A stretch of 64,000 nucleotides of DNA, from positions 62,001-126,000 of the forward strand of contig JAOPHQ010002299.1 of NCBI GenBank assembly GCA_030340625.1, in the 5' to 3' direction. Origin of the DNA: Merluccius polli (Eukaryota > Chordata > Actinopteri > Gadiformes > Merlucciidae). Below, piece after piece: positions 36,165-47,872 of the stretch. The notes below the pieces were generated by a model. That model saw nothing but the letters and a program-made list of their open reading frames with translations. It had not been told where the DNA came from and made no database searches. The position numbers were made by a program, and so were the translations under genes. Positions within the stretch are counted from its first letter, which is position 1; every line of letters begins with the position of its first letter.

Positions 36165-37396
36165 TGTTAACGTTATTAACATTATTAACGTTGTTACCGT
36201 TGTTAACGTTATTTACGTTGTTAAGTTACGTTAAATTACGTAAGTAAATTGCGTAACTTACGTAAATAACTTACGTAATTTGCGTAAGTTAGCCTACGCA
36301 ATTTACTAACTTACGCAATTTACGTAAATAACTTTAATTTGCGTAAGTTACGCAATTTACGTAACTTACGCAATAAGTTACGCAATTTACGTAAGTTACG
36401 CAGTTATTTACGTAATTTGCGTAACTTGCATAATTTACGCAACTTACGCAATAAGTTACGCAATTTACGTAAATAACTTACGTAATTTGCGTAAGTTACG
36501 CAATTTACGTAACTTACCCAATAACTTACGCAATTCACGTAAATAACTTACGTAATTTGCGTAACTTACGCAATAAGTTACGCAATTTACGTAACTTACG
36601 CAATTAACGTAAATAAATAATTACGTAAATTGCGTAACTTACGCAATTCACGTAACTTACGCAATTTGCGTAAGTTACGTAACTTACGCAATTCACGTAA
36701 ATAACTTACGCAATTTACGTAAGTTATTTACGTGAATTGCGTAAGTTACGCAATTCACGTAAATAACTTAGGCCTACGCAATTTGCGTAAGTTACGTAAG
36801 TTATTGCGTAAGTTACGTGAATTGCGTAAGTTACGCAATTTACGTAAGTTATTTACGTGAATTGCGTAAGTTACGCAATTTACGCAATAACTTACGCAAA
36901 TTGCGTAAGTTACGTAAATTGCGTAACTTACGCAAATTGCGTAAGTTATTTACGTGAATTGCGTAAGTTACGCAATTTACGTAACTTACGCAAATTGCGT
37001 AAGTTATTTACGTGAATTGCAATTTACGTAACTTACGCAATAAGTTACGCAATTTACGTAACTATAAGTTACGCAATTTACATAACTTACGCAATTTACG
37101 TAACTTACGCAAATTGCGTAAGTTATTTACGTGAATTGCGTAAGTTATGCAATTCACGTAAATAACTTACGCAATTTGCGTAAGTTACGTAAATTGCGTA
37201 ACTTACGCAATTCACGTAAATAACTTACGCAATTTGCGTAAGTTACGTAAATTGCGTAAGTTATTTACGTGAATTGCGTAAGTTACGCAATTTACGTAAC
37301 TTACGCAATAAGTTACGCAATTTACGTAAATAACTTACGTAAATTTCGTAACTTATTGCGTAAGTTACATAAATTGCGTAACTTACGCGTAAAACC
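36165..37396. repeat. 1.2-kb array of TTACGTAA / TTGCGTAA words
   Basis: Almost the whole stretch is built from a few 8-base words (TTACGTAA, TTACGCAA, TTGCGTAA, TTACGTGAA) joined by AACTT, ATAA or ATT, in both orientations. It is strand-symmetric and full of nested palindromes, with a CpG about every 8-9 bases in an otherwise AT-rich sequence. It starts with TTAACGTT/ATTAACG variants at 36165 and ends sharply at 37396. No coding sense. Confidence 0.97.
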
Positions 37397-40351
37397 CCAC
37401 GGTTTGCTTACCGTGGGTCAACATCAACAACCGGATGTGGATGGCATTCACCTTGGTGTGTCTCAAAGAATACATGGGCTGTAGCCAACAAACAGTAGAC
37501 AAATTATCATCACATCATACAATCAATGTCATACCATCATCACAGTATCTTGAGGACACAAAGGCATAGTAATAAATGCATAGTAGTTTCAACATAAGAA
37601 ATCCCTTCTAATAGTTATATGCATGCATGACCAAAATCGAATACCTCCAGCTATAAGGAACAGTAAACCTATATAGAACTAAAAAACGCCCTGTGGACAT
37701 GCATGCAATGGCTCAGGTGGTTTCCATGCACGCAGGTTTCTCAAACATCATCACAGTGTTATCCCCCGTATCCGTAGCCAACCTCAGGTCGGACAGTTCA
37801 CAAATGTAATGCCCATCTTGTGATCCATAGGCAAGGCCCACACGCCAAGGTTACTAACACGTACCCATGTGTGCCTTCCCCACGGATCCACTCATCACCA
37901 GTAGTCAGAACATATGCCAGTAGCATCAAAGATATTCATCCGTCTCATTATTAAAGCAATCCTGGGACAACAGCATAACACATCCGGATTTAAACTGCCT
38001 TGTAATGACAACCGTAACCCATACTGTGTTTAATAATTCAACATTCAAGTAAAACAGGTGCCATGTCCTTCTAGACACAGGTGCCGAACTCCAGGATATC
38101 AGGTACCACAGCCTGATCAAGTCGGGGCGCTCCACTGTCCCCTGCACACTCTCGGGTACACCTGGTCACCTTTCTCCACCCTGGTTGGTGGTCCATCCTT
38201 TGGCTCTGCACTCTGTTTCTCGGAAATGTCAGTTTCTTGAATGTCCCGTTCACTCTTTCCACCATTCCCAGTGAATGTAACTTAACCGCTGTTTGATGGG
38301 TAACTGCTGCACCACCCGATGTTGGCGCTGTAGTTTTGACACGGCGGTGGAAAAAGCTAACAAGTTAAGGTATTAAACACAGCATAACAGCATTAGGCGT
38401 TGGCGTAGTAATTCCCAATTTACTATATCAATAAACTAGCTTGTGCATTAGATCCTTTCCCAACAGATTGCTGAAGTATTTCCCAATGCTTACTTTAACC
38501 AGGTCCTTGCAAATGTTTAAAGAACATATGTCTGACTTATGCAAATTCAACACTTAAACAAATAAAACAAAAAAAACAAAAAACAAAAAATCTAAATGCA
38601 CAAATATTCCCCCCTTGTAAATAAAATGCAAAAATATTTCCCTCCTTGAAAATAAAATACACTACTTATTCCCCCCTCGTGACTTTGAAAAAGTCACGCA
38701 AAATTAACACAAAGTTAAGCATGTTGCATTCATTCTTCCTGCTTGTATTGGCCTTTATATATTGATATCATAAAATATATGTATATGACAGGGATTCTAG
38801 GTCCTAGTTTATCAAGCTTTTTGGCACAACTATTTTAGTCTTCTAGCGTTACCTTTAAATCTTATGCCCACATTATTTTAATTTACTTTTAGACTAGGTA
38901 GACTTATTTAATTCTTCTAAAAAGGCCAAATTCATGAGCTAGTCTCACCCCACCGGAAGAGCTCTTCCCAGTTACCCTTTCAGCAGCTGAAGAGAGGTCT
39001 ATCCAGGTCGGGTTACCATCATCCAGTCGAAAACCACCTCTAGGAGATGAAAAAAAGAGTATCATGACGGTTTCCTAATCTAGAGAAGATCTCACCCCAT
39101 CAGGATGAAGCACTTCTCTGCAATCCAATCACTGTCAATGCACAACAAATCATCATTACAGAGTGTTAACATCTTTCAACACTAATCACTTGTGAATAGT
39201 CAATCATTAAAGGAATCAAAAAGAAAATAGAAAATATAGAGCGTAAAAACACATCACATTCAGATAAGACTGTCAGCCATGTTGCCTCCTAATATGAAAC
39301 TTATCAACCACTGGTAACAGGAAGCAATGTTCCTGCTGTTCATTTTGTGTATGTTGTCCATTTCAATGTCCTGATATGAGTCTCTGAGTCCATTTAGGGC
39401 AGGAACCCCAGATCAACTGTCCTCTCCCTAATGGACCCCCCCTCCATTGTCCTGAGGGGAAGAGAGACCAGAACCAACCAGTATCTTTGCAGAAAAACAT
39501 CTAACACAATACAACAAACAATATGTAGACAGTCGTTTCTATTATGGAATTATAGATCAGGCGTGTCCAAATCCTAAATGATCTTAATGATCTTATATCG
39601 TTACTAATCTAAGTAGTTCAAACCATATGTGAAAGTTATATCAAAACAAACGTGCATACAAAGGTGAGTCAAACAATAGGTGAATATGGTGAATGAAGTG
39701 AAAATTGAATATATATGTAGTCACAGTCATTGAATAGTTTTGCTTACTCAAAATGGGTATACCTCAAATAAACCAACCTCAATTTCCTCATTGTCATCGT
39801 CCAAGTCACCTCTAATAATCAAATGGCACCTGTGTGTGTGTCCCAGGTGAAAACACTCCGGCCCATCTAAGCCTTAGCAACGGTCAGCATCATTGAGCAA
39901 AAACAAAACATCGTACATAAAAACAAAACAATGGGCACCACATTAACCTTATAATTTCTTATCATTAATAAAAACAAAAAGAGATGTTCATGATCTTTCT
40001 TTGGAAGGGGCATGGAGGTCCCCTCCTTCTCTTAAGGTTAAAGGAAAGAATAAAACAAAGAGTTAATGTCAATTTGAACACCTTCATATTACTGACAAGT
40101 TGATGCTTATGAATAATCAGTTTTTACACAACACTTTTTATCGCAGTAATGACATCTGTTAACAGTTATTTATGAATTTAAATGTCTAGATAATAACATT
40201 AAACCGAATTATTGTATTGCCTTCATTCTGCCTTCTCCCCTTGCATTCTAGGAGCGCACAACTTCATTCACACTTAGCACACTCGCGCAATGTAATGGCG
40301 TCTCGCGAAGTAAATGATGCCACCCCCCTGGAGAACAAAGACCATAAACAG

Positions 40352-40500
40352 CCCCCCGTGGTGGGCTATCTTCAGTCACATACCTACACCTAGCCTATCC
40401 CCCCGTGGTGGGCTATCTTCAGTCACACACCTACACCTAGCCTATCCCCCCGTGGTGGGCTGTCTTCAGTCACACACCTACACCTAGCCTATCCCCCGCG
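40352..40500. repeat. About 60-bp tandem repeat inside the retroelement
   Basis: Three near-identical units containing ccccgtggtgggctatcttc and cacctacacctagcctat, then a diverged fourth start. A last gtggtgggctatcgtcagt lies at about 40579. Confidence 0.9.
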
Positions 40501-40854
40501 TGGTAGCCTGCGGCTAATAGCACAGGAATGCTACCATCCCTCTATGAGGAACAAAAGGCCCATATGAGATAACCCACGTGGTGGGCTATCGTCAGTTACA
40601 TGTCACATTCTGCCGATATAACTAAGATGCACTTTAGCAGAGTTACCGAGCATTAGCACATGCAGGGTTAGGTACACGAATGTGGGTAATTGTGTTTCAT
40701 GCAAGTTAGCGTAGTTCTTTGTGCATGCAATGTTAGTAGCAATGTTAGTAGCGTTCTGTAACCACTCGATCTCCTCACTCCACCTCCGAGTTCACCACGT
40801 TATCATATTAGGTCACAACCTTTGACCAATTAAACAAGATAAAACAATTTAAGG

Positions 40855-41060
40855 GCCTCAAACCCTACGGCCTCAAACCGATTTTAAAACATTAATCGGG
40901 CCTCAAACCCGCCTCTTTTTTGTCTTTATTTTATTTTTTATTATTTTATTTTTTATTATTATTATTTTTTTAAACTATATTGGGCCTCAAACCCGGCTAT
41001 TAAAACTAATCCGGCCTCGAACCGATTTTACTACTAAACGGGCCTCAAACCCGGACACTT
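40855..41060. repeat. Interspersed GGCCTCAAACCCG words
   Basis: Six or so copies of the phrase gggcctcaaacccg (some diverged), irregularly spaced, in the retroelement leader region. Confidence 0.7.
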
Positions 41061-41371
41061 ATACATTACTGGCCATTTGTTACTTCTTAATTGCCGTAAA
41101 ATGACGACATAATATCATTTAACTAATTCCAAAAGAGTTATAAGCGCCTGTTCGTTTTGCTTCGGCTTAACTGTAACGACTATGGACCGGAGAACCAAAG
41201 CTTTACAACAACGTACGCTAGCAGCTCTGTCACCTAATAATTCTATATCTATCTATGTGCAGTTTTAGCCTGAGCGGCACTGCTTACCTCATTTTAGGCG
41301 CCTTGTGGCAGAGCTGATGAGTCGTACGCTGCAGTGCGGCCAAAGTTCCAAAGTCCCAAAATAAAGCCTCT

Positions 41372-41400
41372 CCGCCTCGAATCACGTCGGATGGTCACCA
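41372..41400 (-). other. tRNA-Trp-type primer binding site
   Basis: The minus strand begins TGGTGACC and continues with CCGACGTGATTCGA. This is close to the complement of the tRNA-Trp acceptor/T-arm end, which avian retroviruses also use. The LTR end CA lies three bases away. Confidence 0.65.
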
Positions 41401-41403
41401 GAT

Positions 41404-41815
41404 TGTGGGGTTGTGTTCCGAGGAAGAAGGCCGCCGACACAGGAACGCTTTAACTCACTTTATTTGTTTAGCTTTAGTATCTAATCTATGTAACAATGGA
41501 GGGGTATTGTAAAAGTCACGCCCCGTGGAGAGCCCCCTCGCTTTGCATCCGTCCCGATGCGCTGCCTGGGGGGTTTCTGATTCTAACCGGATGTTTCGCC
41601 CGGATGGTCTCTGGGCAGGAGGCGTGGCCTCTATGACGCATAATGGCTAGTGTTGAGCGCCCGCCCCCAGTGTATTATGTTTGCCGCCATCATGTGGTCA
41701 GGTGGGGTAAATACAACTTGTATATTTATTTCTACTCCTTTGTGGCTATGTGTAGATATTACAGCCCGCTGATACGTTATTATTAATTCGCAACAAGATG
41801 TATTCTGTATTTTTA
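41404..41815 (-). mobile_element. LTR of the decayed retroelement
   Basis: On the plus strand it opens TGTGGGGTTGTGTTCC, so the minus-strand LTR ends in CA next to the primer binding site. A minus-strand AATAAA lies at 41458-41463, about 55 bases from the LTR end, as expected for R/U5. The outer edge is uncertain and may lie anywhere from about 41710 to 41815. Confidence 0.55.
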
Positions 41816-42074
41816 TCAAAATGTTTATTGTGGATCTTGACCCTCTTGACCCCCTGCTGCTCAGCCAGGTCTAGGACACTTACCTCACACCCCACCGAGA
41901 CACGCAGAGGGAGACAGAGGGAGATAAAGAGAGAGAGACCTGAGCTTGACTGAAGGAGGACACAGTCCTGAGGTCCACCTCCATGCGGTGAGTGATGAAT
42001 CAGAATGAGATGAATGCTTCAACAATGTTCCTCTTGGCTCAGCACCACTTCTCACCTTGTGGTCATGAGCATGG

Positions 42075-42370
42075 ACGTTGTTAGACCTGGGCATTCGGGG
42101 CTATAGCCCCGGATCTTTTGGGAATAGCCCCGGATCTCTGTGCCGTGAAATAAAAAATACCCCCCCCACGTCGGTCGTCGGTCCGGGGTGTGTTACGATC
42201 ACGCACCCCCCCCACGCCGCGTCGGTCGTTGGTCCAGGGTGTGTTACGATCGCGCACCCCCCCCGCCCCCCCGTCAGAGAAAATTGCTAGGGCCGAATTT
42301 GGTTCCCAGTCCAACCCTGGTCTGGGCTACAGCCCCGGATTATTTCAATTGATAGCAACGTCCATGGTCA
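42075..42370. repeat. Repeat with GC-rich 46-bp minisatellite
   Basis: About 46-base units (gtcggtcgtcggtccggggt, gtgttacgatcacgcacccc) are flanked by inverted-looking ggctatagccccggat and gggctacagccccggattat. The same minisatellite recurs at about 62280-62470. Confidence 0.8.
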
Positions 42371-42374
42371 TGAG

Positions 42375-42494
42375 CAGGGGCGATTCTAGGGTCAGAGCTT
42401 TAGGGGTGCTGAGCACCCAATGAGCCCCACTGCCACCACCCACCCTTTTTTCACACAAAAACAAAAAATATGTCTATTGAACCCCGAACTTTAT

Positions 42495-42593
<99 letters not shown>

Positions 42594-43526
42594 ACGCTAG
42601 GAGTTAGTATATACTATGCCCCCATGAATGTGATGTGATTATTATTGTTGCAAAGCCTGGTTCAGGTTAAATCCTCTGTAAAACATGAATGAATACAGCA
42701 AAACAAAAACATTTAACTTTATTTTATTGTCTGGTTTGATAGTCAGACAACTGAAAAATAACAGATATAAATCTATGAATAAATAACAATTAATTTAAAA
42801 AGCCACAGTGAGTGTTTACATACTGGTGGTATACAGTTATGTGTCGTTTCGTTTGTTTTCACTCTGGTCCAAACGCCGCACCACTGGCAGGGCTTCATGT
42901 TTCCATGACGACGGACCAGAAAAGACGCGCGTGACGTCATGTTGACATGACTCCCGATTGTTAAAATGAGTCTCAAAGTAACGATAAACTTTAACAACAG
43001 AGACACACGTACGCACTACACAGGTACTTGTGGCGCTGCTGTTGTTGCTTAATAAATGGACCGCTCCAGTTCGACTGTAGCCGCGCTAATGGCGCTAACG
43101 GAGCTAACCGGGCTAACAGAGCTAACTGGTAAACGGTGCCTGGACTCCAGCACTCACCGATATGGTATCGGAATCGGAACAACTCTCGGTAAAAGGAAAG
43201 AAGTGTGAGTCACAGCTTTGGAGCACTTACTGAGTTGATTCACAACACTACAACTAAACAGATCTCACTCTGCGTGAGTCGCGCTGGACGGTCGGGCTGC
43301 GGAGCGGTGCAGAGGAGAAGGAGGGGTGAGAAGAGGATGATACCATTTGCTAAGCGGGGATGTTTTCATTTTCGTCCTTAACATATACATTTTAAACCAC
43401 AAACTACGGAGTATGTTTTGGACATTATTTAACCCTGTCAAAGACAAACACAATTTTTAGAATAACATTTCTTACCCAAGTTTTAGGGGTGCTGAGCCTG
43501 TTTTTAAAAATGGGCTAGCCTCGCCC

Positions 43527-43529
<3 letters not shown>
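42375..43529. mobile_element. hAT-type element, 1.15 kb, non-autonomous
   Basis: Starts CAGGGGCGATTCTAGGG and ends GGGCTAGCCTCGCCCCTG, giving an imperfect TIR of about 17 bp. The phrase ttaggggtgctgagc is also inverted relative to the ends at subterminal positions. No transposase. No 8-base target duplication is visible because the right flank is a TA microsatellite. Confidence 0.8.
42498..42588. repeat. (CA)n microsatellite
   Basis: About 45 CA units inside the hAT element. Confidence 0.95.
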
Positions 43530-43596
<67 letters not shown>

Positions 43597-43647
43597 AAAT
43601 TATATTTCTTATACACTAAAGTATACTACTTTTTGACCGGGGTATAT

Positions 43648-43710
<63 letters not shown>
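43530..43710. repeat. Two (TA)n runs around a MITE-like fragment
   Basis: TA runs at 43530-43592 and about 43650-43709 enclose the agtatactactttttgaccg fragment also found at 35656. Confidence 0.95.
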
Positions 43711-43712
<2 letters not shown>

Positions 43713-44067
43713 GAATAGAATGAGATTAAACAATATGTACTAAGAGCACGAATAATAATAATAATAATTTTAAAAAAAAATCATAAATAATAATAATGAT
43801 TCATATTATTATTATTATACTAATATTTTTTAAACAAATGATAATAGTAGTCTGTTCAAATATAATTATATTACTATAGTATCAGGGTGAGACTGAGAGG
43901 CATTCCTCAGTTACTGGTTAGCATCTCTTATAAAATATATATACAAATATTCTCAATTCTTTTGCATTTTTCCTTTCCCGGGTCCATCGATCATGTTATA
44001 TTGGTTTTGTATTGAAGTCACAATTTCTGGTATCCGTAATTAGGATTTTTATTTGTCTGTTCCCAAG

Positions 44068-44655
44068 GTGGCCGGTACCATGGAGCTGGAGCTGGCCCAG
44101 TACGGTGAGGTGGCCTTCGTCCAGTTCGGCTCTGACCTGGACGCAGCCACACAGCAGCTGTTGAAGTGCGGCATGCGCCTCACAGAGCTCCTGCAGCAGG
44201 GACAGTACTGTGAGCACCTCCTGTAACAGAATGTCTTTGACTTAAAGGTCAAATCAAATTTTATTTATAAAGTACATTTCATACAATCAAATGCAACACG
44301 ATGTACTGTACATTAAACAAATCCCAAATAAAATAAATGTATATTGAACGTAACCAATAAAGGGAGACATTAAGCTAATAAAGGCAATAAGGAAGACACA
44401 AAAGCTGAAATTTTACAGAGACACCTGGACAAGATGGAGCCCAGCAAGATCACCAGGTTGAAGAAGGCCTTCCTAGAGCACATCCTCAGCCAGCACCAAG
44501 ATGTCAACAATCAAGTAAGGAAAGTTAGCCTATAGTCATCATTTAGAATATGAGGTATCAACATATTTATGTGAAAGAACGATTGGTAAGCCTATCTTTT
44601 TCTTCATTGCAGGGCTGGTAAAATCTCTGAGTCATCGAATGCTAAGCTTTAACAG
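44068..44655 (+). pseudogene. atp5fa1: Relic of ATP synthase F1 subunit alpha gene
   Basis: Three exon remnants with splice sites still visible. 44068-44209 encodes VAGTMELELAQYGEV then QFGSDLDAATQQLL, close to the ATP5F1A C-terminal domain, with one residue lost and several substitutions. 44419-44514 encodes HLDKMEPSKIT then FLEHILSQHQ. 44613-44655 resembles the GKISE..DAKL segment but is out of phase with stops. The exon that should follow the first remnant is missing. All catalytic upstream exons are absent between the flanking repeats. It sits where conserved 18q gene order predicts ATP5F1A near ARK2N. Either a decayed ohnolog or a partial local duplicate. Confidence 0.85.
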
Positions 44656-45177
44656 ATTGACTTCCTTTCCAGATTTGACTAATGTGTCGACGTTTGGCCA
44701 GGTTGTGTTGTCTATGTTTGAATTGTCAATTTTTCATTCCATGAACTTTGAAAAAAAATAAACGCACTTGATCTTCAATGTACAGATATTAACTAACAGA
44801 GAATAAAGTATTTAAAGTTAACCATGAAATCGTAAATCTTTTAGACTAATAAAACAAGTCTGACAAATGGTTTTCATTAAAATAATTTTAGATCCTATTA
44901 TTTTATGTAGAATGTAAAGCAGCCATTTTATGATTGGCTATACCAATTTGGCCTAATGGATTGATCAAACAACATGGGAAAATGCATCTGTACTGTAATT
45001 AATTACTCCGCCTACTAGAGGAGTGAACCGCATGCCTGCATAACGCCTACGTTATGCAGACTGCTGCCACCTGCATAGTGTTGAAGTGGTAATGCATGAA
45101 AGTTAAACTGTTGACATCTGGTGGTCGCTTATCAGTCTATTAGACTGCCTCAGGTCGCCAGTATATTGTAGACATAC

Positions 45178-45440
45178 AGTACATGTAGGTACTACATGAT
45201 ATAATACATGTAGGTACTACATGATATAATACATGTAGGTACTACATGATATAAAACATGATAATACATGTAGGTACTACATGATATAATACATGTAGGT
45301 ACTACATGATATAATACATGTAGGTACTACATGATATAAAACATGATAATACATGTAGGTACTACATGATATAATACATGTAGGTACTACATGATATAAT
45401 ACATGTAGGTACTATGATACAGTACATGTAGGTACTGCAT
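45178..45440. repeat. 25-bp minisatellite with higher-order unit
   Basis: About ten copies of acatgtaggtactacatgat plus ataat. Every third copy or so carries an added aaacatgat, giving a larger repeating unit. The unit itself is nearly palindromic (catgtag...ctacatg). Confidence 0.95.
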
Positions 45441-46490
45441 GTACTGTACTATAGCTCCCTGCCTTACTCTAATTCCACTGTTCCCTCATTGATCTCTTTT
45501 CATTGTCTTATTCAAAGCTGTAAACAGTGTGATGGCATAACATAAGCACAGTTGTTAAATACAGGTTAAATAAAAGGTGATTTAAAAAAGTATACTTTTG
45601 CTTACATTTGCATTGACAGGTGAGTCCCATATAGCACTGCTGCTTAATTGTAATTGTTCCCACATTCAAGAAGAGAAAGAGAAATTGATCTATGAACTGT
45701 TTGAGTGTCTGCAGTTGGGTAAATATAGCACAACTGGAGGAGAGGAAGAGTGCTTTTGCATTCAGAAATGTTACATAACAGTATATTTACCCTGAATGCT
45801 GCATCATTGAGGCATAACATCCTAGATGAGGCTGTTTTCTCACTGGGCAAATGTCATTAGACTGAACAACCTGTTATGTTATCCAACATTGCCAGTCTAC
45901 CTATCCAACTATCACTTTGACGGTTCCCAGCAGGCCAAGTATGTGCATTTAGTAGTGCTTAAGTTTCAGCTATCCAATGGTAGGTGTTAAATTACATTAA
46001 AAGGAATTCTGTTTGGGACATTTATTTTATTACACGCAGGTACATCTAGTTCATGTTAAAAACATTAGATACATTATTATAATGGCTTATTCTCCACCAA
46101 TTGTGGTGGACCACATTTTCACAGCATTGAAAATGAAAAAAAGAACTATCCAACGTAAAACTAAATGTTACGCCAAAAACATCAGTTCGACTAGAGGATG
46201 CTGATGTTTAACTGAATACGTCTCTTCTAATGTGTCTTTTTTAGTCTATGGTCTTGACTGATCCATCAACATAGGCGTCAAAATGACAAATTGACAGCAA
46301 GCAGTGCTACACTACGGTTTTGGATAGCACTGCCTCTAAGCCTCATTTACACATCTGTAAATGTGTTAATATTTTATGTTATGCTCATCTTTTTCCACCG
46401 TCATGTATGACTTATTCCGTCATAGGATGAATGTTTTTGAAATGAGTTTATATTCAACACAGGGATCAAAACTAGGTTGCCATGTACAAT
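45441..46490. other. Intergenic, no feature recognised
   Basis: AT-rich unique-looking sequence with only short chance ORFs. Confidence 0.5.
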
Positions 46491-46491
46491 C

Positions 46492-46497
46492 TTTATT
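46492..46497 (-). terminator. hwa: Probable poly(A) signal of hwa
   Basis: The minus strand reads AATAAAG about 345 bases after the hwa stop, with no competing closer signal of the same quality. Confidence 0.55.
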
Positions 46498-46838
46498 GAA
46501 CAAAGTGAACAGCTTATCTAAAATATGATTAGTGTTGTGTAAATGAACCTTGATATTTGAAGTGTATAAAACAAGTAATGTGTGCAAACATGAAGAGTGA
46601 AATTGTGAATATAATAACATGAAATAGTGACTCAAGTAATTTTGGAAGCAATCAAAAAGTGTTACATGTGCAAGAATGAAAATGTGAGGTGAAAACACTC
46701 AAAATGTTGAAGTGTACCAAAGGAATTAGTGAATTAAGGCTTAAGTGATGTTTTTTTTTTAAACTAAATTAAATACAATAAATAAAAAACAACATTAAAA
46801 ACATAGCATATCTCCTAGGAGGAACCGTATAGGACACA

Positions 46839-47169
46839 CTAGACCCAGTACTGCTTAGCGTGGATGCAGGGCCTGCTGGCTTTGTGAACAGGCGCGCTGT
46901 TCTGCTGGATGTAGCAGGGGTCGTAGTAGTCCCACTCCAGCGCCACGGCCACCGCACCGTTGGCCAGACCGTCGCTGTCTGCCGACACGATGCGCAGGGA
47001 CACGCCTGAAACCCAAAGTCATGTCTTCATCTTAATAATAATAATAATAATCAAAGTCCCGTTGTGTGACAATATTGAATCTGGGCGTGTCCACAAGAGG
47101 CCTGGATTGGCACATGCACCATTGGGCCACCCCTACTAAATCTGACACCCACCCACCCCCCCCCCCACC

Positions 47170-47203
<34 letters not shown>

Positions 47204-47746
47204 GCGTCAGCTTTGTGAGTACCTGCACTTGCACCAAAGTCGCTGTCGAGCCCCGGGCCCACCATGGACGTGCTGAGGCAGGACGACGTCATCATGGCCA
47301 CAGAGTTGTGGTGGAGTGGATATTCACACTCCAGCTCCACCTTGTCCAGCGGCGGCGGCGGCAGCGGCGGCAGGCCTGCGTGGTCGTTCATATTGGCCAG
47401 GGACTCCAGGGTGCTGCTGCGTCGAACACCGTCCAGACTCTTTGTCAACGTGAGAGAGAGAGAAGCTGTAACCTCATCCAAGATGTATGAAACACACAAG
47501 GTCCTGCCAAGTTAGACATCCTCAAATAAAATCAAGTAAATCATATTTTTGAAAGGATTAATGTGTTAATATGTCAAAGTGTATATGATAATAAACACTT
47601 TGAATCTTGAATGTCACAATGTCCTAATATTAGGAAGCATCACAATGAGGGCATTTCTATAAACAACTCTTCATTTTAAGTTTTTTAGGGTAAACAACCA
47701 CTGGATTTGCTATGAGACATGAAGCCACAGTGTGAACATTTCTCCC

Positions 47747-47779
<33 letters not shown>

Positions 47780-47841
47780 GTGTGAATTAGTCATTCTCAT
47801 ACATCTCATATAGCTGCGTAGGCCTACAATAGTCATATTTG

Positions 47842-47872
<31 letters not shown>

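Larger units (their letters stand above)
37400..41403 (-). mobile_element. Decayed LTR retroelement / endogenous retrovirus interior
   Basis: A primer-binding-site-like sequence lies on the minus strand at about 41372-41400, just inside the LTR. It matches the 3' end of tRNA-Trp with a couple of mismatches. A leader with a splice-donor-like gag|gtaagc follows at about 41285. Far downstream (about 38071-38330, minus) lies a degenerate stretch that looks like the C-terminal part of a retroviral-type integrase; it is interrupted by frame changes and stops. No intact gag, pol or env frame remains, and no second LTR was found at the left end. Confidence 0.6.

Noticed and set aside
36165..37396. 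CRISPR-like array
   Set aside because: No constant repeat with unique spacers; words are shuffled and inverted, and the genome is eukaryotic.
45178..45440. Repeat-spacer array
   Set aside because: Units are contiguous and near-identical, a plain minisatellite with a higher-order unit.
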